This document shows positions 46,523 through 57,239 of a stretch of DNA of 64,000 nt, piece after piece. The notes below the pieces were generated by a model. That model did no database searches. It was not told the DNA's origin and saw only the letters and a list, made by a program, of their open reading frames with translations. How positions within the stretch are numbered: position 1 is the stretch's first letter; the number at the start of each line of letters is the position of its first letter. Made by a program: the position numbers and the translations under genes. Source of the stretch: Luzula sylvatica (Eukaryota; Streptophyta; Magnoliopsida; Poales; Juncaceae); assembly GCA_946800325.1 (NCBI GenBank), contig OX326960.1:16826393-16890392 (forward strand). Direction: 5' to 3'.

Positions 46523-49500
46523 TCAGTTCTTGAATTTGCTCCACATCAGTATATTCCTCGAAGCTCTTAATGCTGTCATGGCGGGGGTAGATGTTTTTTG
46601 TGTGAATATGAGTGCATTCCGATGTTTCCATATCTCCCAACTCACCGCCGCCCATGAAGTGTCCCATTCTTGTCTCTTTTGCTTTTCTATTTTAGCCCTT
46701 ACATAGAGCCATTCGTCGAATGGATCGTTAGTTGTTGAAGTAAGGATTGTGTCGTGCCCTAGAACTCTCATATTCCTCCAAACTTCTTTGTTGTATACAC
46801 AATGCATGAATAGATGGTCTCTATTTTCCGACATTACCGTGCATAGTGGGCATAAGGGGGAGTGAGGCCATCCTTTTCTAGCTAGTAGGTCAGCCGTGTT
46901 TATCTTTTTATGGGAGGCTATCCATAGAAAAGCCCGGACTTTTAGTGGTGCTCTTATTTTCCATATTCGTTTTTGCCATGGATTTCGTATTCCCGGGTCA
47001 CTAAGTATTTTGTATGCCGACTTAACCGTGAATTTGTTGGAAGCTTGCCAAATCCAAATGGTGGGTAGTGGCGGACTATGTGAAGTCGAACTTTTGTAAA
47101 ATGGGAGAATCTTTTTTAAATCTCTTATAAAATACGAGGTTAGAGAAGGACTTATGTTGGCTATGTCGTTTGCACTCAAGATGCCATAAAGTGTATTCAT
47201 GAAGGTCGTCCATAGGCTCGTTTTGTCGTTGTCTAACTTCCATAAAAATTTTGTTAAGAGAGCTATGTTCATATTTTTGAGGTCCATTATTCCCATTCCT
47301 CCGTTTTGTTTCGGTAGTGTTATCGTTTTCCATTTTACAAGGCATTTTCCTACCGCTAGCTGCTCTTGGCCGCTCCATAGGAAGGCTCGAGTTAATTTAT
47401 CTATTGCTTTAGTTATGCCCATGGGTATTTGTAGGACTTGCATGGAGTATACCGGGATTGCATTTAGGGTTGCTTTGATGAGTGTGATCCTTCCTCCTAG
47501 GGATAATAATCTACCTTTCCAATTTGATAGACGTGTTTGCACTTTCTTTATTATTGGGAAAAAACACGTTTTGCTTGGTTTGTTTAAAGATAGGGGAATG
47601 CCTAGGTACGTGATTGGGAAGGACTTTTTCGGGCATTTCAATATTGTTTCTATCGTTGTGTGCAATTCATTAGGAATGCAAATCGGGGTGAACGAGCTCT
47701 TGTCCCAATTTATTGATAGACCGGTTATTTGATTGAAAGTTTCTAATGTAGTTGCGATTATTTGAAGGTTATCCGGGTGCGGTTCAAATGCAAGAATGGT
47801 GTCATCCGCGAATTGCAAAACCGTAGTAGGAAAGTTGGTCGTTTTGTGTATGAGGTGGTCTATATTTTTTATAATGTCTTGGAGTATATCTACCGCCAAA
47901 TTGAAAAGAAGTGGGGATAGCGGGTCTCCTTGCCTTAGACCCCTTTGATGGAAGAAGAACGTTGAAATGGTCTCATTTATTTTAATGGCGGAACTAGAGG
48001 ATGTTAGGAGGTTCCTTATCCATTGTCTAAATTTTTGAGGGAATCCCTTAACTCTAAATAGGGTTTGTAGGAATTTCCAAGAGACGTTATCAAACGCTTT
48101 TTTGAAATCAATCTTGAGGAGTATGGATGGAATCTTCTTTTTATGGTAGAAATTAATGAGCTCCCGTGCCGTGGCATACGAGTCGGCGATGGTTCTTTTC
48201 TTGATGAATGCCGTTTGATTTTTGTTTATCAATTCGGCTAGGAGAGGTTGAAGGCGATTCGCAATTAATTTTGTGATAATTTTGATAGGAGACGTTATTA
48301 CACTTATCGGCCTAAAATCTTGTATGCACGTTGCTCCTTGCTTTTTTGGCACTAGGGTGATCGATGCTTGATTAATTCTCCAAAGATCTAATCTATTTTC
48401 CTCGAAGGCTTTTATTAGTGATAAAATATCTTTTTTTGTTACTTGCCAAAAATGTTGTATGAACTCTGCTGTTAAGCCATCCGGACCCGCGGATTTTCCT
48501 TTTTGTAGTTCTTTCACAACATTGTGTATTTCTTGTTCGGTGAATGGTTGAATTAGAGTTTGGAGAGAATCTTTAATTTCTTGGGAAGACTCGAGATATG
48601 TTGGTTCCCATGTGAGTTCGGCATCATTTGTGGAGCCTAGGGTGGACTTGTAGTATGCGAGGAATATTTGGTTAATGTGTTTGGTATCCGTTATTTGTTC
48701 GTTTTCATGGTCAAGTCTTGCAATGTGGTTAGCATTCCTTCTATTGGTAGCTAAAGCGTGAAAATACGCCGTATTGCGATCTCCCAATTTTAACCAAGTA
48801 TGTGAAGATCTTTGTTGCCAACTTGTTTCTTCTTGCAACGCAAGATCGTAAGCCTTTACTTTGAGATCGTTTCTTAGTGTCCTCTCATTTTCGGCCAAGA
48901 TTCTATTTTCTTCTATTTTGTCAAGAATTTCTAGGGTCGCCATAATATTATGCTTGACCTCCTTTATCTCATTTTTATTATCCTTGTCCCATTTCCTAAG
49001 AACCGACCATGTGCTATTGATCTTGTATAAATAGTTTATTGCGGGATTTGCATGTAAGATATTCGTTGACCATTTTTGTTCAAATAGTGAGCATGCTTGT
49101 TGCGAGAGTAGCCATTTTCTTTCAAATCTTTTTAGCTTTTTGGCCGAACTTGAATGGGGTTTGTTAATGGTCAGTCTTAGAGGGGTGTGGTCCGAGGTGA
49201 TTGAGTATAGAGCGGTCAAAAGGGGTAATGTGTTTGTCGAGTTGAAAGACGCGGAGAGGAAAGCTCTATCAAGTTTTGAGAAAGTAGGATTTTGTCTCTT
49301 ATTTGTCCAAGTGAAATGCTTCCCTATTAGGGGTGCTTCTATTATCCCTAGGTTGTTAATACACTCGTTGAAAGCTTGTATATCCCTAGTTAAGTGACCC
49401 GAGCCGGTAGATTCTTGCGCTTGTCTTATGAGGTTGAAGTCCCCTACTATTATCCAAGGGAGCGAAGTTTGGTGTATAACACTCAATTCGTGTAAAAAAC

Positions 49501-49870
49501 TTTCTTTGAGGGAGTCGTCAATAGGACCATATACGTTTGTCAATATAAATTGAAATCCACTTTGGAGAGAGAGAGTTGTGTTGAGCGTAAATTGTAGAGA
49601 GGAGGAGGATTCTAATTTGAATAAATTTGACCATGCCGTCATTAGTCCCCCCCGGGAATGAATAGCATTTTGGAAGACCACATTTGTCATATTCGGTGGA
49701 CAAACAGATTTCATGTGAAAATAATTGGGATCATCCCATTTTGTTTCTTGCAAACATATTATATTGCATTCGACATCTCTAATAAAGTTTTTGATAATCA
49801 TACATTTTTCCGGGTTTCCCAATCCTCGAACATTCCAACAAAATATAGAAAGATAATTAAATAACGACAT
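46523..49870 (-). CDS. LINE ORF2: endonuclease, reverse transcriptase and zf-RVT domains
   Basis: This is a 1115-residue protein of a plant L1 retrotransposon. The N-terminal AP-endonuclease-like domain (about 7-245) keeps the key residues: Asn in WNVRGLG, Glu in LQETKW, Asp-Asn in VGDFNLI, and Asp-His in SDHTPL; it nicks target DNA. The reverse transcriptase (about 470-760) has FRPISV, LLKIDFKKAFDNVSW, RGLRQGDPLSPLLFN and the catalytic FADD (about residue 687), then a TYLGIPLS-type segment. A zf-RVT domain (about 950-1040) has SAYKILS, FLWIASHKKINTADLL, CPLCTV and HLFMHC. There is no RNase H domain. All catalytic motifs look intact. The first Met lies 40 bp after the ORF1 stop; translation by re-initiation is likely. 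Confidence 0.95.
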   Translation of the reverse strand: MSLFNYLSIFCWNVRGLGNPEKCMIIKNFIRDVECNIICLQETKWDDPNYFHMKSVCPPNMTNVVFQNAIHSRGGLMTAWSNLFKLESSSSLQFTLNTTLSLQSGFQFILTNVYGPIDDSLKESFLHELSVIHQTSLPWIIVGDFNLIRQAQESTGSGHLTRDIQAFNECINNLGIIEAPLIGKHFTWTNKRQNPTFSKLDRAFLSASFNSTNTLPLLTALYSITSDHTPLRLTINKPHSSSAKKLKRFERKWLLSQQACSLFEQKWSTNILHANPAINYLYKINSTWSVLRKWDKDNKNEIKEVKHNIMATLEILDKIEENRILAENERTLRNDLKVKAYDLALQEETSWQQRSSHTWLKLGDRNTAYFHALATNRRNANHIARLDHENEQITDTKHINQIFLAYYKSTLGSTNDAELTWEPTYLESSQEIKDSLQTLIQPFTEQEIHNVVKELQKGKSAGPDGLTAEFIQHFWQVTKKDILSLIKAFEENRLDLWRINQASITLVPKKQGATCIQDFRPISVITSPIKIITKLIANRLQPLLAELINKNQTAFIKKRTIADSYATARELINFYHKKKIPSILLKIDFKKAFDNVSWKFLQTLFRVKGFPQKFRQWIRNLLTSSSSAIKINETISTFFFHQRGLRQGDPLSPLLFNLAVDILQDIIKNIDHLIHKTTNFPTTVLQFADDTILAFEPHPDNLQIIATTLETFNQITGLSINWDKSSFTPICIPNELHTTIETILKCPKKSFPITYLGIPLSLNKPSKTCFFPIIKKVQTRLSNWKGRLLSLGGRITLIKATLNAIPVYSMQVLQIPMGITKAIDKLTRAFLWSGQEQLAVGKCLVKWKTITLPKQNGGMGIMDLKNMNIALLTKFLWKLDNDKTSLWTTFMNTLYGILSANDIANISPSLTSYFIRDLKKILPFYKSSTSHSPPLPTIWIWQASNKFTVKSAYKILSDPGIRNPWQKRIWKIRAPLKVRAFLWIASHKKINTADLLARKGWPHSPLCPLCTVMSENRDHLFMHCVYNKEVWRNMRVLGHDTILTSTTNDPFDEWLYVRAKIEKQKRQEWDTSWAAVSWEIWKHRNALIFTQKTSTPAMTALRASRNILMWSKFKN

Positions 49871-49910
49871 AATAATAATATTTTAGCTCAAAAGATAACT
49901 TTTTTCTTTC

Positions 49911-51824
49911 TTATGCGTAGTAGGCCTCTTCCTCCCCATAAATCACTTTTTGGGTATCATCTTCTTCAAAGTCGGACTTAAGTCCGTCATCCTCATGGAC
50001 GGGCTTATTTTTTGCTGTGAAAAATCCACAAATATTACTAGTGATTATTGGACTATTTTCATTTATGTTCGTAAGCAAAGAACATGAGCCAAGTAATGTC
50101 ATATTTTTTCTCGTCTTTTTTTGTTTAATTTTCGTTGGCTCTACTGTCAGAGTTAGAGAGGGATTTGTTTTCTTTGTCATTGCTGGTGGACTCCCAGTTT
50201 GAGTCTCATTTTCTAATTTTTTGGGGTTTTTTTCCTGAAGATTATTTTGTTCTATATTTCTTACATCAAGTACTTGAAGCCCACATAGGATCCTTACCTC
50301 ATTTATTATTTTTTCATCTAATGAGGTGGGCTTCTCGGACTCAGCCTGTAGGGCTTTAAGAATAGAGGAATTTAATTTTGTTGTGTTTTTTTCTTTTAAA
50401 TTTTCAGTTTTTTCTTTTTTCCTCAATTTCTTTTGTTTTATATCTTTTTCTTTTTGGGCTTTTATTTTTTTAGCTCGTGACTTTTGCCTGATGGCCTTTA
50501 ATGTGATGTTGAGGAAAGAATTCGGTATTACAATACTTGCACTGTGCTCTCTAGACTTGAGTTTATTTTTGGAGTTGAGAGAATGGAGAGATTTTACTGA
50601 TTCCGTATCTAGGTATGAGCGCCTCTCATTTATGACGACAAGGACACCCTTCTCATTTCCTTCTCTTTCGGCTTGTCTCTTCGTCTCTTCGATATTTTCT
50701 TTGTCACTGAGTTGTGCCCGTCCTAGTCTTAGATTGTCTCCATCACACTCCACCTCGTCTTCCTGCACGCTCATCTGACCGGTTGGTGGTGAAAAGACAG
50801 TCCGTGCATCGTCTTGCAGGTCTTGCCTCGGTACCTGTGCTTGTTGAGTCGCCATTACCGGGTCTGAATGGAAACTGAGGCGTGTTACCAATTTTTCAAC
50901 AGTGTCAGGTTGGGCCATTCCACCTCCAAAGATGATAGGGGCTAGTTCGTCCTTTTCTTTTGACGGTGGAGCTAGTGTCCAGAGCTTCCGTAAGATCTCA
51001 TTTCGAGTAATGAAGACATTTTCGGGCTGAGGTTGGTTCACCGTGATCTCGATAGGTGCTTCCTCTTCATGGGGCCCCAATGATTGAGATGGCTCATTCC
51101 ACCCTGTCTGTACGATAGCTGCTCGCGCCGCATCTGCCATGGAATCAGGATTGGATTTCCTCACCCAAATTTTCTTTGTTTCGAGTTTCTTCACCCAAAT
51201 TTGTTTGGTTTTCTTAGCATAAGATGCATTAACGAAAACCTTCGTACCCCTCTCGGGAAGTAAAGTGTATTTAGTCGGAGCAGGGAAATTTTGCGACTCG
51301 GAGGAGTCTAGTAAAGCTGATTTATACGAGAGGTTCTCTCTCTGTACTCCTGATCCCTTTTTGAGATTGTTTTCTGGACCAATCTTTGTTACTCCTCTTT
51401 GTGTTTCAAAGAAGTTTTCTCCATTTTTACCGTCAGCCTTTTCATAGATCATGGTTTTCTTGTTGCTAAAAGCTGTACAAATTGCTTTCACATGTCCCAG
51501 CTTTTTGCAATAGAAACAACGAATCGGCTCTCTACAATATTGTCTCAGATGATCCTTCGCGAAACAACGGAAACAACGCTTGACTCTAGTACTATTCGTT
51601 GTATGCTTGGCATGACCTGAAGTGGTCTTGTTTCCATCGCGCAACCTCGTTCTCCTCTGAATGGTTGTCCATCCACCCTCGTCAGTGATTAGGAATCGGG
51701 ATCCTTTAGTCTTGTAGGCAAGATTTTCGCCTTCATGATTTCTTCTTGCAAAGTCTGCTGGAGGTAGTTTGTTGCTCACTTGCGATGGTTTTTTCAATTT
51801 CACCTTCCCAGTCGCCCTTTCCAT
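49911..51824 (-). CDS. LINE ORF1: CCHC zinc-knuckle nucleic-acid-binding protein
   Basis: This 637-residue ORF1 protein is predicted to coat the LINE RNA. Two CCHC knuckles stand close to the N terminus: CFRCFAKDHLRQYC (84-97) and CFYCKKLGHVKAIC (103-116), both with C-x2-C-x4-H-x4-C spacing. The rest is polar and low in recognisable domains, with a Lys/Glu-rich region around 450-500 (KKIKAQKEKDIKQKKLRKKE) that may form a coiled coil, and an acidic C terminus. The DUF4283-type N-terminal domain seen in many plant L1 ORF1 proteins is not evident. It is expressed from the first ATG after the 5' UTR repeats and ends 40 bp before ORF2. Confidence 0.88.
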   Translation of the reverse strand: MERATGKVKLKKPSQVSNKLPPADFARRNHEGENLAYKTKGSRFLITDEGGWTTIQRRTRLRDGNKTTSGHAKHTTNSTRVKRCFRCFAKDHLRQYCREPIRCFYCKKLGHVKAICTAFSNKKTMIYEKADGKNGENFFETQRGVTKIGPENNLKKGSGVQRENLSYKSALLDSSESQNFPAPTKYTLLPERGTKVFVNASYAKKTKQIWVKKLETKKIWVRKSNPDSMADAARAAIVQTGWNEPSQSLGPHEEEAPIEITVNQPQPENVFITRNEILRKLWTLAPPSKEKDELAPIIFGGGMAQPDTVEKLVTRLSFHSDPVMATQQAQVPRQDLQDDARTVFSPPTGQMSVQEDEVECDGDNLRLGRAQLSDKENIEETKRQAEREGNEKGVLVVINERRSYLDTESVKSLHSLNSKNKLKSREHSASIVIPNSFLNITLKAIRQKSRAKKIKAQKEKDIKQKKLRKKEKTENLKEKNTTKLNSSILKALQAESEKPTSLDEKIINEVRILCGLQVLDVRNIEQNNLQEKNPKKLENETQTGSPPAMTKKTNPSLTLTVEPTKIKQKKTRKNMTLLGSCSLLTNINENSPIITSNICGFFTAKNKPVHEDDGLKSDFEEDDTQKVIYGEEEAYYA

Positions 51825-51862
51825 TCTCTGGTAATATCGAATTGAAGAGCTGATTAATCAAA

Positions 51863-51956
51863 CAAGAAATCCAGCAGCAATTCAACAGCAAATCGTCAAG
51901 AAATCCAGCAGCAATCCAACAGCAAATCGCCAAGATATCCAGCAGCAAATCAGAAA
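51863..51956 (-). repeat. 34-bp tandem units in the LINE 5' UTR
   Basis: On the plus strand caagaaatccagcagcaa starts at 51863 and 51897, with a variant caagatatccagcagcaa at 51931: a 34-bp period, about 2.7 copies. Looser agcagcaa repeats continue to about 52040. Position just upstream of ORF1 suggests a promoter or regulatory array. Confidence 0.8.
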
Positions 51957-52234
51957 ATCGCACAAAAACCCTAATCGAGCAGGCAGCAGCAAATCGAGAA
52001 GAGAAAGCAGCAAACCCTAATCCAGCAGCAAATCGAGAAGAGCCGAGGAGAGCCGAGGAGAGCTGAAAACCCTAATCGAGAGCAAGCGAGCCAAGAAGAG
52101 AGGGGGGCAGTGGAAATCGCGACTCGCGGAAACCCTAACAGCGAAAATCGTCAAGGAATCGCCATAATCGCCGGAGAGAGCTGCTTAATCGCGTGCCATG
52201 AAACTATCGACGGAGAAAACACAATGTTATGACA

Positions 52235-54104
52235 TTAATCTTTTAACCTAACATTCTCTCTTGTCCAGGCCGAAACCTTTTGTACTATCTCTGTATCCTT
52301 ATCAGCCAAAGAATGTAAGGGATTTTTTACAAATAAATAAAAAGATGATTTGATTTACCTGAAGAGAAGAAATGGTTTCGGCGACTTTATTCTGCTCTGC
52401 TAAGGCATTTGCCAGCTCCATGCTTCCGAGCTCTTCACTTGCTAAATTCACCAAAATGAATAAATAAAATTGAAAATATGATTACAAAATTTGAATATTT
52501 TCAGAAAAAAATGTTGGAAACAACAAAATCTATATCTTCTAACTTAAGTTAAGGTGAATTGGTATACAAAATGGGAAAAAGGTGAATTGGCATGTTAATC
52601 AAAGCCATGCTAGGCCTTGCCGACGAGGACTACTTATAAAAACAATTGAGTAAAAATATGCGAAATGAATTAATTATATGATAGTGTGAACGATATTGGA
52701 AAGATACTGTGTCAAAAAAACTTGGACCAAAGGCATTGATAAACACTACAATGACAAAAATTGAAAAAAGAAGATGAGAAAGAAAAAACAAATGAGTTGA
52801 CATGCATCAGTGAAAGCCATACTAAAGCCATACTGAAACTGACAAGCACAAGACAACATAGTCAAATAAAACATAGTTGAATGAGTTATGGGTGTAAAAA
52901 GAACTTGTAAATTTATTTTCTCTCGTTAAGAATGAATGGTAATGAATTAAGAGAAATGAGACTTGACACCAAGAATCTTTCTTATTTTAGTGTAAAAAAG
53001 TAAAAAAGTTAACAGCAATAAATGGAATAGTTGAAATTATGGTTACCTTCAAAAAGGATATAGTAGGTAGAAGGCTAAAAGTGATCGTGATACAAACCCT
53101 TTTGCAGTCCACATGATGGAGCAAACTGTTTGGTACTTGAAGTTCTCCAAGTTATTGTACTCAAAGGCCGTTCGGCAACACATGGAAATGGAAGAGAGAC
53201 TAGTCAACAATTTCATTTTATTCCATATGTGTTCGGCAATGTCATTAGAATAAGAATTTGGATTAAATGTACAAATTAATGTCAATTACCAAAATACCCT
53301 TGTATTTATAATTTATCATTTGTTAAATTTAAAAGACAATGAAAAATATATTTTTACAAAGCAAGAACAAATATTTAAGTATCAAATATATTACAAGAAA
53401 AATTAACAAATCAATTCATAAACAAGAAAATATTAACGAACTTCAAAATATTGTACATCCATTTTTCTCATACAAAATGGTAAATTCTTTATTCTGCAAA
53501 AAAAAAAATCATTGCCTGTTTGCATCTTCTCAGTACCAGCATCCATACCATTACCCGTTCCGACATTGTACCTTCTCACTCAAAATTATATGCGAAATTT
53601 GCTTACAGACCCTCTAAAAATTCCAAAAAAAAGCCTAAAATTCACACTACTGCTACTATAATTAATTGTCTGGAGATGGAATTACGCAAGTATGGTATCC
53701 AACCTGATTGGAGGCCTAGCGTAATGATTGAAAAATATGCTTCCTCATCCTTCTTCCAACCTGATCATGAAATTTAACAACGCTTGAATAAAAATCCATG
53801 ACAAGAATAATGATCAAATCAATTGAAGAAACATACTTCAAATTAACCCTAATACATACCTCCTTGCCCAATAAATCAATTTTTAAGCATATCCCAATTA
53901 AATCTCGTATAAATTAACCCTAATACATACCCTCATACAACCCCAATTAAATATTATATGATGTGAAATAAGAGGTTAAGAAAGGTAAAAGTGTAGAAAT
54001 ACTTGTTCTCGACTGGTAACAAAAATAGTGTCGAAACCAAAGACTTGGTCTTTGAGAATATCAATTGTAGCCTTTTGAATCCTCATTGTTACATCACATT
54101 GTTT
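52235..54104 (-). CDS. Possible small minus-strand gene or gene fragment, four exon-like blocks, 91 residues
   Basis: Minus-strand blocks 54104-54003, 53074-53047, 52441-52359 and 52297-52235 each have AG/GT borders and join in phase to one 91-residue frame with a stop at 52235-52237. The first block (IQKATIDILKDQVFGFDTIF, then VTSRE) resembles the conserved segment of plant EGY1/EGY2 site-2-protease-like metallopeptidases, but the following family sequence (PYEGG..LFKGN) is missing. The last blocks (SEELGSMELANALAEQNK; DTEIVQKVSAWTRENVRLKD) are helical and charged and I do not recognise them. The metallopeptidase HExxH is absent. The last intron is only 61 bp, short for a plant. It may be a chimeric fragment. 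The LINE inserted 3 bp after the stop. A non-coding first exon near 54600-54640 is possible. Confidence 0.4.
53167..53250. repeat. Short palindromic repeat, MITE-like
   Basis: gttcggcaacacatggaaat at the left and its imperfect inverse attccatatgtgttcggcaa at the right. Related gttcgg/attcca words occur at 54915-55030. Confidence 0.35.
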
Positions 54105-54109
54105 CTGAA

Positions 54110-55228
54110 AATTAAATTAATTTCAAAAAAGAAAGAGAGCAATGAAGCTCATCTAGGATTAAATTAATTTCATAATCCTAAAAAAATTGATGAATTTGCA
54201 ATATGTAGTATAAATCTCATCTAGGATTATTTTTGTAGCTCTCCAATTAAATTGTTTTTGCTTCAATTGAGTTGTGTTTCCTTGTTCTAGCCGGGGATAT
54301 TTTCTGAGTATAAAGTATTTAGAATTAAAACTATTTGAATTACTAAATTCGATGAAATTTCGAATTGAATCTAGATAAAAAGAAAAAATGAGTAAAATGT
54401 ACGATTTAAAGCCTTATCAGATGAAGGATTTCTTTCCTCCTTTGCAGATGATGTTTGAACAACAATATAACCCAATGTTTTACTTTTCAAGTCAAAAATT
54501 TGTTCGAAGTTAGAAATTTGTGCTACAATAAAATGAAAATAATATTTAAAATTGAGTGAATAAAAAACGAACCTCGTCAAACCAAGGCTTTGCTCTCCTC
54601 TCTCCATTGTTGAGCTCCAAAGATCTATTTTACTCTCGGATGGAGCTTGGAAGCTCGGATGGAGACAAAGAAACTCATACATATGGATCTCTTTAGAAAG
54701 ATAAAAACGAGCACAACTACAAGTGAGATTTGGCAAGACCAATATCCAACGAATTGTCCAGATTTCGCCGGAGAAAACAACGAAGGAGGAGGATTTTATT
54801 TTGTCCCCACGAAACAGAGAGAGAAAGGAGACATAAAAAAAAAAATTTATTTTATTGGCCACGTAGGCAGGAGGTGGAAGAGTAAGGGGCAATTTTGTCC
54901 TAAAATATTTCCTATTCCATGGAATAAAGAACTTCCAGCCTTACCATGGAATAGAGATCTTCCAAAAAATTACTTCCTATTCCATTTAATTCCAAGCGTG
55001 TTCGGCTGGAATAAGACACTTAATCCGTTATTCCATCCTAATTCCGGTCTGTCGAACAACTACAAAGAGAAATATTATTGGGTTTATTACCAAGAGAGAT
55101 GTACAAGGGGTTGCAAATAATACCTTTCAAGGATTAAGGAATTTGGAGTCCATTTACATTTTCTTTTACCTAATTAGCCTTTATTACAAATTTTAATCTA
55201 TATTTAGACTCACCGGAAATATAATATA
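54110..55228. other. Intergenic stretch, no confirmed gene
   Basis: A minus-strand ATG at about 54607 (reading MERGEQSLGLTR then gt) may be a leader exon of the model at 52235-54104, but the phase does not fit as coding. A plus-strand frame of 157 codons (54650-55120) overlaps it and reads through repeat-derived attccatggaat sequence; I do not support it as a gene. Confidence 0.4.
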
Positions 55229-55233
55229 TCACA

Positions 55234-55833
55234 TGTTAGGGCGGCGACGATCCGGCACCGCCCGTGAATAAAATTATAAATGAATTTTGCCCGTACAAAC
55301 GGACCGTACTAACTATGTGAATTCAACCGAATTATTTCAAAATAAAACCGTACCTTAACCGTATGCGGAAGCGTATGAAATTCGTCCGAATTGATGTCGC
55401 GCCATCATTGTCGTTGCGTCCATGAAGCCTTAGTTGCAAGAATGAAATTCCAAGTACTTTATGATGTCCAATTTAGAGTCATTTTGCTTTTCTCTAATGG
55501 ATCTCTCTCTCTAATCTTAATGGGGCAGATTTAAGAATGGATTTTCATCATCATATGTACTTGGGACCAATTTGCTTTTATAGCCACAAGACATCTTTTC
55601 ACAAAGACGTATCTTTTGGGCTCCCCAATGTGGATTTTCTAATTCAGCCCATCATAGAAAATAGAAGCACCACCCACAATATTCTACACATCAAAAGCCC
55701 ACAACATAATTGACACATATAATGCTTAATTTTATAACTAAAATTGATCACTATATTAATAAACATTTAAATGACAATATTACAACACATAATATTTTAC
55801 ATATAAGTCCAATGTTGGAATAATGTTCCAACA
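55234..55833 (-). repeat. 3' LTR of the 55.2-58.9 kb element
   Basis: 600 bp, TG...CA on both strands (tgttaggg at 55234; ccaaca at 55828-55833). Only a handful of mismatches with the other LTR. Confidence 0.92.
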
Positions 55834-56159
55834 ATCTCCCACTTGGACTATATGTAATTCCTTATAATTACGTATTGAACATAAACCGAAATACGCGTAC
55901 TTGTTTGTCATGAAACTTTATGTGTCCCTAACCAATTCCGTCCAACAATCAAATTAATGTAGGATCAAAGCAGCTTTCGTCACATTTAACGCAACTAAAC
56001 TTTCAATGGTCACGTACACTAATACAACTGAATGACATGAATCATGATGTTGATGTGTAGCATGGAAATTTCATGTAATGTGATCTTAACATGTCTATTT
56101 CCAACTTGGTCGTCCTAAAAAATAAATTTAGTGAGATCCTTAAAATCATCTCCTTTAAT

Positions 56160-56295
56160 AACTTAATGAGACAAACCGTCTCCTTTAAAACCGCATTGAG
56201 ACAAACCGTCTCCTTGAATACCTTATGAGACAAAACCGTCTCCTTGAATACCTTATAAGACAAAACCGTCTCCTTTAAACCGTATTGAGACGAAT
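56160..56295 (-). repeat. Array of 30-bp units each containing a gagac/gtctc hairpin
   Basis: Hairpin cores at 56168-56182, 56198-56212, 56227-56242 and 56257-56272 (gagacaaaccgtctc and variants) with 30-bp spacing, plus a degenerate fifth copy near 56287. It lies inside the LTR element interior. Confidence 0.8.
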
Positions 56296-57239
56296 CTTGT
56301 TTAAATCAGAGTAAAGTGATAAATATAATATTAATTCTGCAGAATAATCACAATACCGAAAACTTGAAAACTTTATAACCGTATCATATGTATATGACAT
56401 ATGTTTATATCACGTGTCTATATCATAATAACTGTACAAATATTTACTCCCACTATAACTGAATATCCTTAACCGAAATTACAGCCACATAAGCAACGTC
56501 TTGCTTATATAACCTATTGGGTAATTATAGTTTATTGGAGTTTGTACCAAAATATATGATAGACAAATATTACTCTCAATTTCTTTACTTTCTCTCACGT
56601 AAGTCATGGTATATTTAATAATTAACAAAATCCATCTCTAAACCAAATAAGATAATTTTGTTATAAAACCAAAAATATATATACCAATGTCAATGTTCTT
56701 GAGATGTCAAAGTTTGTCTTTTCGGCTAAACAAAATTTGTAGTCGTATTTTCCCCCCGCAAACAAGACATCTTTCAATAATCATAAACAAGCATTGTATT
56801 GCTCACCAAAATAACCGAATAATAATAATAAATTTAATTAAAGGTTATCCCCATCATCAAGATATCTCTTTTCCATTAATATTTTGACTTTGGCCAATCA
56901 TATTAACTTCTTATTGATATCTTGGCGTAGTAATCAAGAATTGATAATAAATTAACGTGTCAATAAATTAACCTTCATTTGGGCCGATTAAATAAATCAC
57001 ACGTAAAACCGAATAATTATCACACACTTATTACCACAGATACATATGAAATTATATTAAATATTGCCTTCCTTTGGGCCGATCAATATTTAAATAATAT
57101 CATATACATATCCGTTTATATTCTAAAATATAATTAATTTCAACAAGAGAGGTCACTTTGGCGACATGTTGCTGACCTTAATTAATCTTAAAACACATAT
57201 ACCTTTAACCTTTTAATTAATCCTAAAATTATACCTTAT

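Larger units (their letters stand above)
46365..52231 (-). mobile_element. Full-length L1-type LINE, both ORFs open
   Basis: Minus strand, about 5.87 kb. The poly(A) tail is the T run at 46365-46382 and the target duplication is acattaatctttt at both ends (46356-46368, overlapping the tail, and 52232-52244). Order on the minus strand: 5' UTR with 34-bp tandem units (51863-51956), ORF1 (51824-49911), 40-bp gap, ORF2 (49870-46523), short 3' UTR, poly(A). The empty ORF1-ORF2 gap and single ORF2 are as in plant L1 elements. No frameshift or internal stop is visible, so it is young and possibly competent. Confidence 0.92.

Noticed and set aside
54371..55120. Opposing frames of 173 and 157 codons
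   Set aside because: They overlap each other, lack domain signal and include repeat-derived attccatggaat sequence.
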